Origin: Deinococcus hopiensis KR-140
GTDB taxonomy: Bacteria; Deinococcota; Deinococci; Deinococcales; Deinococcaceae
Direction of reading: 5' to 3'
Assembly: GCF_900176165.1 (NCBI RefSeq)
Contig: NZ_FWWU01000002.1
Coordinates: 1-64,000, forward strand
DNA length: 64,000 nt
The notes under the pieces were generated by a model. The model saw nothing but the letters and a program-made list of their open reading frames with translations. It ran no database searches and had not been told where the DNA came from. This document shows, one piece after another, positions 46,475 to 56,112 of the stretch. Within the stretch, counting starts at the first letter, position 1. Every line of letters starts with the position of its first letter. A program made the position numbers and the translations under genes.

Positions 46475-47186
46475 ATGCATCGGAAGCAATTCAAGCGGCG
46501 GCCTGGGGTCTATCCCGAGACGTTTGCACAGATGGAAGCGGTGCTGGCGGAACGGGAGGGGCGGAAGGAGAAATCAGGCCGCCCAGCGGTACTCCGCGTC
46601 GCCGAACAATTGTTGCTCACCCTCGAATTCTGGCGCGGGTACCGGGCGTTCGCACACCCTGGCGATGACTGGGGCGTGCGTGAGGCCACCGTGCACTGCA
46701 GGGTGGAGCGGGTTGAACCAGCCCTCATCGCCAGCGAGCAGTTCCGGCTGCCCCGGAAACGCGCGCTTCGAGAGGCATTGACCGTCTAGAGCATCGTGGC
46801 CGTCGATGCCTCCGAGGTCCCGTGTGGGCGACCCAAAAAACCCAGCGCCGCTGGTATAGCGGAGAAGAAAAAGCGCCACACGCTGAAGCTTCAGGTGCTG
46901 ATCTGTACCCTGACGGGGCGCATTCTGGGGACAGCCGCGGGTGTAGGAGCGGTCCACGCCCTGAAGTTGTTTCGTCCGGCTGCCCCTCGGAGATGCCGGG
47001 TATCCAGGCCTCTGGAAAAGTCATGGGCACGCCATCACACCCCACAAGGCGGCGCGCGCGTCGCCTCTGTCCAGGGAGCAACGTCTGGAAAATCGCGTCC
47101 TCGCGTACACCGGGCAGGGGGCCGAACACGTCATTCGCCGTATGAAGGGATTTCGCGTCCAGCGGGGCGTGTACCGATTTCTTGCA
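46475..47186 (+). pseudogene. IS5-type transposase, nonsense and frameshift
   Basis: Reads MHRKQFKRRPGVYPETFAQM, SGRPAVLRVAEQLLLTLEFW, then TAG at 46787-46789, then SIVAVDASEVPCGRPKKPSA, EKKKRHTLKLQVLICTLTGR (with the first catalytic D in VAVDAS). A frameshift near 46980 and decay to HVIRRMKGFRV follow. The 3' end abuts an IS66 left-end remnant. Confidence 0.8.
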
Positions 47187-47257
47187 GTTCGGGCAGGCGT
47201 CGTCGGAGATGCCCCTACACCTGCTGCGCTAAGTCCAGGCCCCCGCTGAGCAGTTAC
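47187..47257 (-). mobile_element. IS66-type left-end remnant
   Basis: The reverse strand reads GTAACTGCTCAGCGGGGGCC, GGACTTAGCGCAGC, GGGGCATCTCCGACGACGCC and TGCCCGAACTGCAAG, that is the leader and first codons of a transposase gene. It ends 3 bases from the stop codon of the neighbouring oxidoreductase. Confidence 0.8.
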
Positions 47258-47260
47258 CGT

Positions 47261-48382
47261 TCAGACTTGAATGTCGGTGACGTCATGCTGCATGTGGGAG
47301 AAGCGTTCGTACCGCAACGGAGAGATGTCGATGAATGGCGTTTCCCCCAGGGCTTCCTGCGCGATGACGCGGGCTGAGGCCGCCGCCTGCATAACGCCGT
47401 GCCCTGAAAATCCGCACACGTTCAGCCATTCATCCACGCCGGGCATTTGCCCCATGATGGGCTGGTGATCCGGAGTGAGCTCGTAATACCCCCACCAGCT
47501 CGCCCGGCGATCCAGTGAGGCCGTTTCCAGCCAGGGAAACCGCGTCATGGCCGCTTCGAGCGTGGGCTCCAACCAGTCCCAGTCCATGCCCTCTCGCCAG
47601 CCCGTATCCGCCGGGTCGGCACGGCCCAAAATGATGCGTTCACCTTCAGAGCGCAGCCATACACCGCTGGCCAGATCGAAGATCATCGGCAGTGGCCGTG
47701 GCAGCTTGAGCGGTCCCGTGGTAAAGACCATTCGCCGGGCGGGATGAACGGGGATGTCCAACCCCGCCAACGCACCCACCTCACCGGCCCAGGCGCCGCT
47801 GGCGTTGACCAGCAGTGGGGCTTCTACTGTTCCAGTGGGCGTGGTGAGCTGCCAGACTTCGCCGGAGCGCTGGATCCGGGTGACCTGGGTGTCCAGGAGA
47901 AACCGCGCACCCGCCTGCCGCGCCCGGTTGACGTACGCCATCGTCAATCCGTGGGCATCCACGGAACCATCTGTGCTGCAGAAAGTGCAGCCGCCGAGGC
48001 CGTCTGGCAGAAACCCGGCGTGCTTCTGAGCTTCATCTGGAGTGAGTCGCTCTGTGGGCACGCCCAACCGGTGCTGGAGATCAATGGCGAGTTGATGGGC
48101 GGGCCACTGCGCCTCAGGCACCAGCATCAGGTAGCCGCCCGGGTGGTATCCGGCCTCCGGCATGCTGGCGTACTCCTCAATGCTGTGCTTGGACAGGAGG
48201 ATGTTGGTTGCCGAGGTGAACTGCGCGCGAACACCCGCAGCGCTCTTCCCGGTTGACCCGCCCCCTGGACTGCCCTGCTCGAGCACCACGACCTTCAAAC
48301 CTCGCTCAGTGAGTCGCCACGCGCAAGCTGCCCCGACAATCCCTGCTCCGATGACCGCCACGTCCCCCGACGCGGTCGTCAT
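47261..48382 (-). CDS. FAD-dependent amino-acid/sarcosine-oxidase-type oxidoreductase
   Basis: A 373-residue flavoenzyme of the DAO family. The dinucleotide fold is VAVIGAGIVGAACAWRLTER followed by VVVLEQGSPGGGSTGKSAAG, and the C-terminus has HQPIMGQMPGVDEWLNVCGF with SGHGVMQAAASARVIAQ. Such enzymes oxidise secondary or D-amino acids or glycine-like substrates. It overlaps the SDR gene by 4 bases (ATGA), so the two form an operon. An IS66 remnant sits just after its stop but leaves it intact. Confidence 0.9.
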   Translation of the reverse strand: MTTASGDVAVIGAGIVGAACAWRLTERGLKVVVLEQGSPGGGSTGKSAAGVRAQFTSATNILLSKHSIEEYASMPEAGYHPGGYLMLVPEAQWPAHQLAIDLQHRLGVPTERLTPDEAQKHAGFLPDGLGGCTFCSTDGSVDAHGLTMAYVNRARQAGARFLLDTQVTRIQRSGEVWQLTTPTGTVEAPLLVNASGAWAGEVGALAGLDIPVHPARRMVFTTGPLKLPRPLPMIFDLASGVWLRSEGERIILGRADPADTGWREGMDWDWLEPTLEAAMTRFPWLETASLDRRASWWGYYELTPDHQPIMGQMPGVDEWLNVCGFSGHGVMQAAASARVIAQEALGETPFIDISPLRYERFSHMQHDVTDIQV

Positions 48383-49200
48383 GCGAGGTCTGCCTCGACC
48401 ACCGGGAAGCCCTCCACGGGAAACGTGTCCACGTTCGCTGAGCGCTGCTGTACCAGTACGCCGCCGTCCACGGATACGAACTGTCCCGTCACGTACGCTG
48501 CGTCATCCGACGCCAGGAACAACGCGGCCCCCGTCATATCCTCAGCCACACCGTAGCGGCCCAGCGGCACGGTCTTCTCCCGCATCCTGAGCTGCTCTTC
48601 GGTCAGGCCATAGGTGTTGATGAAGCCGGGGACCACTCCATTCACCCGGATGCCGTAGGGTGCCAGATCCAGGGCCATGGCGCGCGTCATGGCTTCGATC
48701 CCTCCCTTCGTCGCGTCGTAGGCGACGTTTCCACGGTGGGCGCGGGTCGCCCCGCCGGACGATGTGCTGATGATGACGCCCCTGCGCCGCCGCGCCATGA
48801 TTCGGGCTGCCCGGTGGGAGCACAGGAACACGCTTTTCAGATTCACCTGGATGATCCGGTCCCACCACGCTTCGTCGGCGTCCAGGAAGTGCCGCGAGGT
48901 GTCGATCAACCCGGCGTTGTTGTACAGCACGTCCACATACCCAAGCGTCGTCTCGACGTGCGTGAACATGGCCTCTACCTGCGCGGTGTCCGAGACGTCG
49001 GCCGGCACGGCCAGGGCGTGGCCACCAGCCGCGGTGATGCTGTCAACCACCGCCTGGACCGCGTCTTCTTTCAAGTCGTTGACGGCCACCTGGGCGCCTT
49101 CCCGTGCGAAACGCTCTGCCACCGCGCGGCCGATCCCGCCAGCAGCGCCAGTCACCAGAACCACGCGGCCGTCAAAGCGGTGAGAAACACTGTTCGTCAT
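48379..49200 (-). CDS. short-chain dehydrogenase/reductase
   Basis: A 273-residue classical SDR. The cofactor motif is VTGAAGGIGRAVAERF, NNAG is in DVLYNNAG, and the active site is STSSGGATRAHRGNVAYDAT with Y and the following K in DATKGG. VPGFINTYG and VSVDGG are typical ends. Upstream on the same strand it is preceded by a dead glgC fragment; downstream it is fused by overlap to the FAD oxidoreductase. The pair may degrade a hydroxy- or amino-acid, substrate unknown. Confidence 0.92.
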   Translation of the reverse strand: MTNSVSHRFDGRVVLVTGAAGGIGRAVAERFAREGAQVAVNDLKEDAVQAVVDSITAAGGHALAVPADVSDTAQVEAMFTHVETTLGYVDVLYNNAGLIDTSRHFLDADEAWWDRIIQVNLKSVFLCSHRAARIMARRRRGVIISTSSGGATRAHRGNVAYDATKGGIEAMTRAMALDLAPYGIRVNGVVPGFINTYGLTEEQLRMREKTVPLGRYGVAEDMTGAALFLASDDAAYVTGQFVSVDGGVLVQQRSANVDTFPVEGFPVVEADLA

Positions 49201-49269
49201 ACGTTCTCCTTGGATCTTATGCAGGGATGAACCAGCGGCGCGGCCAACGCCTGGGCGGGCCGGACACGT

Positions 49270-49536
49270 GGGGTTGAAAATGGACGGGTTGGTTGTCGAT
49301 CAGGTGGAGGTTCTGGTACATCTGCGCGGGCACCAGCGTGACGAAGTGGTCCTGGAGGAAGGTGCCGAAGCGCCATCCGCGTTGGATGTGTTCGGTCAGG
49401 CTCTGGACCCTGCAATGCGTCAACACCTAGACCGAAAATACGCCTGCGTTGATGAAGTTGTTGATGGCAAAGTCGATGATGCGGTATTTCGAGCCGAACG
49501 GCACGGCGGAACCATACCCAGGACACGGGGCTTCAT
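49270..49536 (-). pseudogene. glgC: glucose-1-phosphate adenylyltransferase N-terminal remnant
   Basis: Starts MKPRVLGM after AAAGGGGAGATCAC, then passes in other frames through VPFGSKYRIIDFAINNFINA, a TAG, and QSLTEHIQRGWRFGTFLQDH, FVTLVPAQMYQNLHLIDN. These are signature segments of GlgC. The AGGxGxRL nucleotide loop and the YRGTADAV segment are deleted, and everything after about residue 110 is missing. Confidence 0.75.
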
Positions 49537-49660
49537 GTGATCTCCCCTTTGGCAATACGGTTACATCCTCTGACCGAGGAGATAAGTGGTCCACCATTTT
49601 CTTCCTCAATTGGACCTTTTTTCCATGCCAATTCCCCGCCAGGATGAGTGTGTGTCTCCA

Positions 49661-50161
49661 ATGATCCGTCTGGCCACAGAGCAGGACACTCCACAACTGC
49701 TGCCCCTGATGCGTGCCCTTGCTGAGTTCGAACACTACCTCGGCGTGTTTGCCGTGGACGAGGACGTGTTGCGCGAGCAGGGCTTCCGCAAAGATCCACC
49801 GGACTTTCATGCTCCCGTTGCAGAAGTGGACGAAACCCTCGTAGGGATGTTGGTGTACTACTTTGTTTCCTTCACCGCGACGGCCCGCCCCACGTTGTAC
49901 ATCAGAGAATTGTACGTGACCGAGGAGGCCCGTGGGCAGCACGTCGGGGAACACCTTATGCGCGGGGCTGCTCGCAACGCTACCGCGCGCGGTTGTGGTT
50001 CCGTCCGCCGGACCGTCGCCGATTGGAATACCTCTGGGCAGCGCTTCTATGAGCGCTAGGGCGCACAGGCAAATCCGGTATGGGTGGATTACAGCCTGAG
50101 TGGCCCGGCCTTGACTGCTCTAGCTGACTCCAACAGACCAACGGCAACTGGCACCGCCTGA
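49661..50161 (+). pseudogene. GNAT acetyltransferase with an in-frame TAG
   Basis: From ATG 49661 the frame encodes MIRLATEQDTPQLLPLMRAL, LYIRELYVTEEARGQHVGEH (the acetyl-CoA-binding region) and TVADWNTSGQRFYER, then TAG at 50057-50059. The same frame continues GAQANPVWVDYSLSGPALTA to a stop at 50159-50161, exactly the normal end of the family. A single change (probably TTG to TAG) truncates the last 34 residues or so. The truncated protein might still fold. Confidence 0.75.
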
Positions 50162-50208
50162 ACGCTGCGCCGCATGACATCTTTCTTGTTCCCTCTGGAG
50201 GACTTCTC

Positions 50209-50910
50209 TTGAACGATCTGTTTCACATCAGTCCAGCTGTTGCTGAACGCTTCCCCACCTACCGTGGCCTCGTCCTGTTGGCCTCTGGCCTGACGAACGG
50301 ACCGAGTGACGCGCGCAGCCTCGCCCTGCTGCGGAAAGCCGAAGAGCACGCCCGGCAAATGTTCGCCACCATGCCCCCTGCCGAGCACCCACACCTCGCT
50401 GCCTGGCAAGAAGCGTTTCGGGCGTTTGGCGTCAAGCCCAAGCGCACGATGAACTCCGCCGAGGCCTTGATCGCGCGCGTGCTCAAAGGTGGACAACTGC
50501 CCGCCATTAATCGACTCGCGGACGCCTACAACGCAGTCAGCGTGCGCTTTGCCATTCCCTGCGGTGGTGAGGACTTGGCCCACGTCGTGAGACCGGTGAC
50601 CTTGAGAGTTGCAGACGGTACAGAACCGTTCGAGACAAACAAGGACGGCGCGCCCTTTACCGATTACCCTGCGCCCGGCGAAGTGGTGTGGGCTGATGAA
50701 GCAGGGGTGACGTGCCGGGCCTGGAACTGGCGGCAGGGCACCCGCACCCGGCTCACAGAAGGCACCCAGGAGGCGTACTTCCTCTTCGACGCGCTGCCGC
50801 CCATGACCGCTGAGGAGTTGGAACGGGCGGGAGATGTACTAGAAGCGCTGTTGGCAGAGCTATCCCCCGGCTGCCGGATCACACGGGTGCACCTGGGGTC
50901 TGCTGGGTGA
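50209..50910 (+). CDS. B3/B4 tRNA-binding-domain protein
   Basis: A 233-residue protein with the B3/4 domain otherwise found in the beta subunit of phenylalanyl-tRNA synthetase: FPTYRGLVLLASGLTNGPSD, AWQEAFRAFGVKPKRTMNSA, LPAINRLADAYNAVSVRFAI and CGGEDL are typical. Stand-alone members are thought to act as editing or amino-acid-binding proteins. It starts with TTG 50209 after a strong GGAGG, 7 bases upstream. It follows the broken acetyltransferase and may once have been its operon partner. Confidence 0.88.
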   Translation: MNDLFHISPAVAERFPTYRGLVLLASGLTNGPSDARSLALLRKAEEHARQMFATMPPAEHPHLAAWQEAFRAFGVKPKRTMNSAEALIARVLKGGQLPAINRLADAYNAVSVRFAIPCGGEDLAHVVRPVTLRVADGTEPFETNKDGAPFTDYPAPGEVVWADEAGVTCRAWNWRQGTRTRLTEGTQEAYFLFDALPPMTAEELERAGDVLEALLAELSPGCRITRVHLGSAG

Positions 50911-51230
50911 CTGACCTGAGTACTGTGCTGGCGGCGTGCCGGCTGCTGCAGCCTTCGGAGCGGCTGCCAGCAGCGGTGGAATCGCCACGAAGCGTGATCC
51001 TGTCACGCGCGTTGTCGCGCTGGGGCTGTTCGTGCTTCTGGCCCTGGGCACGGGTGAGGCTGTACCGAGGTCCGCTGACCTGATGTGGAGCGCACTCGCT
51101 GGAGTGGGTTGTGCGGTAGGTTTTTCTGCCCTCTATCCCGCCAGGCGCTCCACTTGTTCGGCTGTCAGCGTGCGCCAAAGGCTGCCGGCGTGCAACCCAC
51201 CGTGGATGAGCGGGGCTCCAGCGTAGAAGC
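50907..51230 (+). pseudogene. EamA/DMT transporter fragment
   Basis: KRDPVTRVVALGLFVLLALG, GEAVPRSADLMWSALAGVGC and AVGFSALYPA match the first EamA repeat of drug/metabolite transporters. The first helix is in another frame and all after the second or third helix is missing. Confidence 0.6.
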
Positions 51231-51595
51231 GCAGATGAGGCTCACCCCTCCCAAAGGGATTGTCCTGGAACATGGGGTCCAACTGGACCGTTTACTGCTG
51301 GAAGCCACAGGCAGAAGCGTGGTTGAGCAGCCTACGGATGGGGTCTGCGCCATGAGACCCCATCCATCCGGCTCCTGGCCAATGCCCACCGGGCCATGAG
51401 CCTGGTGCGGTGTAAATCAACGCTCTCGCGCTGCCTGATCCCAGACCCCTCCTTGCCCCGTGAGAGAGGAACGTTTTGGCACTCTTCAGCGCGGCTTCTG
51501 CCTCTGCCATTCGGGGAATCCACAGACCACTACCGGTTAAACTCCACCTGATCCTGTGACATATTTGAAAATCAAGAAATGTTAAACTTCTTAAC
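51231..51595. other. no gene recognised; probable promoter at the 3' end
   Basis: The last 40 bases are AT-rich (TTGAAAATCAAGAAATG, TTAAACTTCTTAAC) and probably contain the promoter of the next gene. The rest has no recognisable feature. Confidence 0.4.
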
Positions 51596-51898
51596 GTGAC
51601 ACGGAAATCCCCGGGTGAGTTCCGGGCCCTTGATCATCTGATTGCCGTTATGCCCGACGGCCACATTCGCCTCAATGTCTGGCTGACATTCCTTCCTCAG
51701 CACGTCAACCTAAAAACAGCGGGAGTTGCTGTCCGATTTGCCCAGTCCGAGCGACTGGTCGCCCGTTCACTTGGAGCGGCGGGGAGCTACGTCATCACCG
51801 AGAAGGGACAGCAACGACGTGCAGAGCTTCGTGCGCTTCTGGAGAATTCAGGCACAGTTTCCACTGCGGAACGAGAAGTAGTCCACGTCCTCCTCTGA
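51596..51898 (+). CDS. hypothetical protein, 100 residues
   Basis: Starts with GTG 51596 within 10 bases of the AT-rich promoter region, so the message may be leaderless. The sequence (LNVWLTFLPQHVNLKTAGVA, AGSYVITEKGQQRRAELRAL) has a pattern compatible with a small winged helix. A good terminator follows. No family recognised. Confidence 0.6.
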   Translation: MTRKSPGEFRALDHLIAVMPDGHIRLNVWLTFLPQHVNLKTAGVAVRFAQSERLVARSLGAAGSYVITEKGQQRRAELRALLENSGTVSTAEREVVHVLL

Positions 51899-51925
51899 CG
51901 AACGGGCACCATGCACCAGCGAGAA

Positions 51926-51962
51926 ACCCCATCCTTGTCAGTTCTCAGGGTGGGGCCTTTTC
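51926..51962 (+). terminator. rho-independent terminator
   Basis: CCCCATCCT and AGGGTGGGG pair around about 10 bases, then CCTTTTCG. It lies 30 bases after the hypothetical gene's stop. Confidence 0.75.
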
Positions 51963-52016
51963 GCGTTTGGGTTACTCCCGCTTCAACGCCTCAAGCAGCA
52001 GGTGCGTCGGTCATGT

Positions 52017-52143
52017 CCTGGAGCATTGGTCACAAAGAAGGCTTCTTTTTGACCGAGTAGAGCAAGCGTACTTGAATGAGCATTGATGGGAATGCACCGT
52101 GAGGGGTACCCTTCCGCTCATGTTGTAATTGGGATAAATGCTC
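52017..52143. repeat. small dispersed repeat (MITE-like), copy 3
   Basis: Inverse orientation to copy 1: GGAGCATTGGTCACAAAGAA at one end and GGATAAATGCTCTGG at the other, with CACCGTGAGGGGTACCC in the interior. Degenerate. Confidence 0.6.
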
Positions 52144-52765
52144 TGGTGATGGGCCCATGCAGCTTCCTGTTCTGAGGACTACCGCTGTAGCCCGCGGCCA
52201 TCCAGAGACGCATGTGCTCCAGCAGGGCCGCCCGATCTTCTCTGGACAACAGCTCAGCCATGCGCGCTCGGCGCTTGTTATACGTCACAGCATTTCTCCC
52301 CAAATTCCACGTGCCCCCGGTAGGTAGGGGAGACCCGGCACAAGTCCCGCTGACACTGAGCCGCGTCCCAGGCGATCAGCAGCGCACCGGTCCGCCCTCC
52401 CCAGCAGTGACCGTCCATGACTTGCCGGGTGGCCTGGCCACCGCACCATGGGCCCTTCGGGTCTTGCTGTCAAAGCGGCTCCAAAGGTACTTCAGGAAAA
52501 TATAGGGGAGTGTGAATTTGATGTCTGGCACAGCATTTACGAACTCCTACAATATTGAAACCGCTTCGTGATGTGGTCTGGAAAAGGGAAGGAGCGGCTG
52601 CCCTTCGAACTGGCGAAGGAATGGGGTCACGGCGCCAACCGTGAAGCCCAGAGTCAGGGATTCAAACCAGCACCGTTCGCCCTTGAGAACTCAGGTCTAC
52701 AAGACTGATTCACGTCCATGACAGTTTTTGCGTGGCCTGTGAATATTCCCCGAAGTACAGCGAAA
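52144..52765. other. no intact gene
   Basis: A short reverse frame (52303-52118, ELLSREDRAALLEHMRLWMA) runs into the repeat and may be the start of a truncated gene. The rest has no recognisable feature. Confidence 0.35.
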
Positions 52766-53643
52766 GTGCATCTGAATAGCGTGCTGGCGTGGGTTTTCCG
52801 GGATGATGGGGCGGAGGTGGTACGCGCAGAACGTGGGCATCACCTCCCCAAACGTCCTCGCTCCGCTGACCCCTCCTGAATTTCTTGTTGGTCGTCCCCG
52901 CAAGTGGTCTTTGCAGGAAATTCTGGACTGCATCTTCTCTGCCCTACGCGGGAGCCGTCGTCCGGTAGGGTACGGCCTCACGATCTGCCCCTTGGCAAAC
53001 GATCTATGCACTCTCACAGGATGTGGAGGCGACAAGACGTCTGGGAAGCGTTTCACATCAAACTGCGTTGGTCCGGGCGCGAGAAGGACGTGATGCAACA
53101 AGGACGCTGGGAGTATTGACAGCCAATCGGCCAAAACCAACAAGGCGGGTGGACCACGCGGATACGACAGTGGCAAAAAGGTCAATGGACGCAGGCGTGA
53201 TCTGCTTGTGGACAAGCCCTGACCCGTCATGTGTATCAAGGTGCGTGAAGCGGACCTCCTTCCCCGTGGGGGCGTGGTCCTTCTCCTGCGGGGAGCGGCG
53301 AACGTCTTTCCCCGGATGAAGCACCCGTGGGCAGTTGCGGGATACACCGGAAAACTGGCGGGAGAATGGGGAACGTTTCTGGGCTGGCCGCTGGAAATCG
53401 TGAATCGTCCTGGCAAAGTACCTGGGCACCAAAAGACGCCCCCTCACGACGCGTGGAGGTGCCCACTGGATTCGTGGTGTTCAAACCGGCTCTGGGTTGT
53501 GGAGCGGACCTTTGCGGGGCCCTGGAAATCAAGGCGCATGGTAGAGGATTACGAGGCTCTCCCGGAGACCGCAGAACACCCTATCTACGAGGTGATGGTC
53601 CGCCGTTTGGCCAACGGTTTACCGTGAGATTTTTCAGATGCAC
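52766..53643 (+). mobile_element. IS5-type element (IS427-like), dead
   Basis: Ends GTGCATCTGAA (52766) and its complement (to 53643). Within, frames joined in order give PPEFLVGRPRKWSLQEILDC, FSALRGS, VWEAFHIKLRW, LVRAREGRDATRTLGVL, GGPRGYDSGKKVNGRR and, near the end, VPTGFVV and WVVERTFAG. At least four frame changes. Confidence 0.8.
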
Positions 53644-54473
53644 CTCGGGTTGGAAGTGGCGATCGCCATCACATGTGCACTGGCTCCTAACAGTGTCACC
53701 TCTGCCTCAAGGCGTTGAGCCACTTGAAGCAGCCATCCACGCCGCTCCGGATCTGCCCAGGCCTCGTCAAAGTCACGCATCGTCCATCCAGGCCCTTCAA
53801 CACCCAGCAGAGCACTGACAGCAAAGCCTGCTTCCAACAATTCGTCTCGAAGCTCAAACGGATGGTGGAAGAAGGTCGTCGTGAAGTACGGCTTCCCTGG
53901 TGGCGGACGGTGCTGACCGTCCACAAGGTCCTGGTTCGCCATCGCCACGAAGTCTGGATCGGCGTACATACCCCCGAACAAGCCATCGAAGGTGGATGCA
54001 AAGCGATTAACATTCATCGCCAGCAGAACACCACCAGCTCGCAGAACACGGTGCGCCTCGCTTAAGGCCTTCAAACGGTCTGTGCGCTGGGTGAGATGGT
54101 AGAGAGGCCCAAACAGCAGCACGGCATCTGCACTGCCCGTAGCAAAAGGCAGGGCGCAGGCATCTCCCACAACAGCACTATTCAGGGGTGCCTCAGTTTG
54201 AAGCTGTGATGCAGCGTGGGCTTGCTCTACATGCAAAGGAACGACGTCCAGCAGGTCAACAACGTATCCATGCTGGGCCAACCAAAGAGCATGTGCACCC
54301 GGACCACCACCAATATCGAGGACGTGAGCAGGTGTGGGTGGCAGGAACCGCAGCATAAGTTCCTGGACCCTCAGGTGTTCCAACTGGTTGTGGCCACTGG
54401 AGAGGCGCGCGGCTTCCACGCCCTCCGTGTACATCTGCATGGCTTCAACGGGAATACTGGCCGGTTCTGTCAT
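53634..54473 (-). CDS. class I SAM-dependent methyltransferase
   Basis: A 279-residue methyltransferase. Motif I is HVLDIGGGPGAHALWLAQHG, motif II DLLDVVPLHVEQA, motif post-II GDACALPFATGSADAVLLFG, and LYHLTQRTDRLKALSEAHRV with LRAGGVLLAMNVNRFAS completes the fold. Substrate unknown. The start at 54473 (MTEPASIPVEAMQMY) is preceded by GAGGAGG, 6 bases away. The much longer upstream reading is a shadow frame over another, dead gene. The stop overlaps the right end of the IS5-type element. Confidence 0.92.
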   Translation of the reverse strand: MTEPASIPVEAMQMYTEGVEAARLSSGHNQLEHLRVQELMLRFLPPTPAHVLDIGGGPGAHALWLAQHGYVVDLLDVVPLHVEQAHAASQLQTEAPLNSAVVGDACALPFATGSADAVLLFGPLYHLTQRTDRLKALSEAHRVLRAGGVLLAMNVNRFASTFDGLFGGMYADPDFVAMANQDLVDGQHRPPPGKPYFTTTFFHHPFELRDELLEAGFAVSALLGVEGPGWTMRDFDEAWADPERRGWLLQVAQRLEAEVTLLGASAHVMAIATSNPRCI

Positions 54474-54522
54474 GTGCGCCTCCTCAGCCGAATGTAGCGG
54501 AATACACATGGTTCGACGGGTC

Positions 54523-55270
54523 CTATGGACGGTCAGCAGCGTCTCCCACCAGTTGGTGGGTGCCCGTGATCTCGCAGTCACCCCCTGCCCAAACCACGGT
54601 GTTCCCCACTTGTGGCTCACCTGCCGAAGTGTCCACGTGGAACTTGAAAAGGGCTTTCCCGTCTCCACGGAACGTGGGCCTAGTTTGGAGAAGTGCCTCA
54701 ATCTGGGGCAGTCACGTCGCCTGCTGCTCCGGTGTTGCCCGCCGCAGCAACCGGACCTCAAGGATGCTTTCCGCCGGACCGCTTCCCGCAGGTGTTCGGG
54801 AAGGTCAAGGAGTGTCAGGTAGTGCTTCGTGAAGCTCAGCCGGGTGAGGCCGCGGCCCAGTACGCTGAGGGCCTCCTGTAGAGCTGCTTCGATTCCGGGT
54901 GCAGCGCTGTTGCGGCAGGTCGAACGCGAGCCAATGTCCTCAGCACTGCTGCCCAGCCCGAGCGCCATCAGCTCTACAGCTGCGCTCGCTGCCTCGAAGG
55001 CAGTCAGGTCCTGACGCTCAATATGCTCGCGTAGCCCAAAGATTCGGGCCGTCCCACAGGACGCTTCCCGCACCACTACGGCCAGGTAGGCGCAGCCAGA
55101 ACTCGGCGTCCCCCATGTCGTGCCCCTCCAGCACGCTCTGCCAAGCCTCCCACGCCTCGGCTGTGGCTTCCTCGTGGCAGCCGAAGTCATCCGCAAGGGC
55201 CAATCGTTCCTCCTCGTCCGGGTCAGATGGGACCAGGCGGCGGTCCTCCTGGGACGCGGTGTGCAACTGC
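54523..55270 (-). pseudogene. hypothetical gene with frameshifts
   Basis: Joining frames on the reverse strand gives DPDEEERLALADDFGCHEEA, AWQSVLEGHDMGDAEFWLRL, then AFEAASAAVELMALGLGSSA, LGRGLTRLSFTKHYLTLLDL, then (after a TGA) LPQIEALLQTRPTFRGDGKA and GNTVVWAGGDCEITGTHQLV to a TAG at 54523. No family recognised. At least two frame changes and one nonsense codon. Confidence 0.55.
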
Positions 55271-55389
55271 CCCGGCGATCGTCACATCGGTCAGGTCAGC
55301 GAGGTGTATGGGCAGAGGGTAACTTTAGCGACTGGCTCTGCATGAGGCAGTTTGATGTACATCTGTCAGCAAGGCTGTACCCAGAAAAA

Positions 55390-55962
55390 TCAATGGATGG
55401 ACCGCCAGATCAGGCGCTGATTTGGCACACTTGTAAACTCGAACTGCCGCCCACCAATATTAATCCACTCCACCAGATTCCAGCCCAAATCGTAGTCCAA
55501 TTCAAAGGTTTCTTGACTTCCACCACACGTTTGTACGCCGTGGACTGTTGTCGCTGCCGTTGCATAGACGTACTGGTAGGTCTTCACTACGCCGGATTGA
55601 ATCTTCCGCGTTGTGACTGTACCGGAGGGATGTCCCTGCCTCCAGATATTCAGTCGATCAGTTGGCAGGGTAGCGAACGCTGCCTGAGGGTTACGCTGCA
55701 GCACCATTCCTTCGCAGGTAGGATCGCCGTATATGGTGCCATCTGGAGGCATGGCGGCCGGTAGGGGCAATCTGAACGTACCATCCGCAGCAACGGGGGT
55801 TCGGGCCTGAGGCAAGATTTCGATGGGAATAAAGCTAACAGCGTCAGGCCAAGGCCCGGGAAGCTCCAATTGCCCACTGATTTCGGCCCCAGAGGGAAGG
55901 GGAGCGGGGCTGCAGGCAGTAATCAGCAGGGCACCAAATAGAGAATGCTCAAAACGAACCAT
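55390..55962 (-). CDS. lipoprotein of unknown function
   Basis: A 190-residue protein with a lipoprotein signal, FGALLITAC (Cys at residue 17), which predicts export and lipid anchoring. The mature part is rich in beta structure (SGQLELPGPWPDAVSFIPIE, FELDYDLGWNLVEWINIGGR) with conserved-looking cysteine pair DPTCEGM and VQTCGGS. GAGAAGGTAAGTC precedes ATG 55962. Monocistronic. No family recognised. Confidence 0.75.
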   Translation of the reverse strand: MVRFEHSLFGALLITACSPAPLPSGAEISGQLELPGPWPDAVSFIPIEILPQARTPVAADGTFRLPLPAAMPPDGTIYGDPTCEGMVLQRNPQAAFATLPTDRLNIWRQGHPSGTVTTRKIQSGVVKTYQYVYATAATTVHGVQTCGGSQETFELDYDLGWNLVEWINIGGRQFEFTSVPNQRLIWRSIH

Positions 55963-56112
55963 GACTTACCTTCTCAGAATGAGAGTGACATACCAGTGAC
56001 AGATCTGAGTTGACGAATAAAGCGCAAAAAGCCCCCCTTCCGCCGCTGGCCAAAGCCAGGGCGGGGTCAAGCAAGATGTCCCTGTCCTACTCCGGCAACC
56101 TGAGGATGAAGT

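Noticed and set aside
54474..55196. N-terminal extension of the methyltransferase to 520 residues
   Set aside because: The methyltransferase has its own start at 54473 with GAGGAGG. The extension crosses a frameshifted, unrelated gene.
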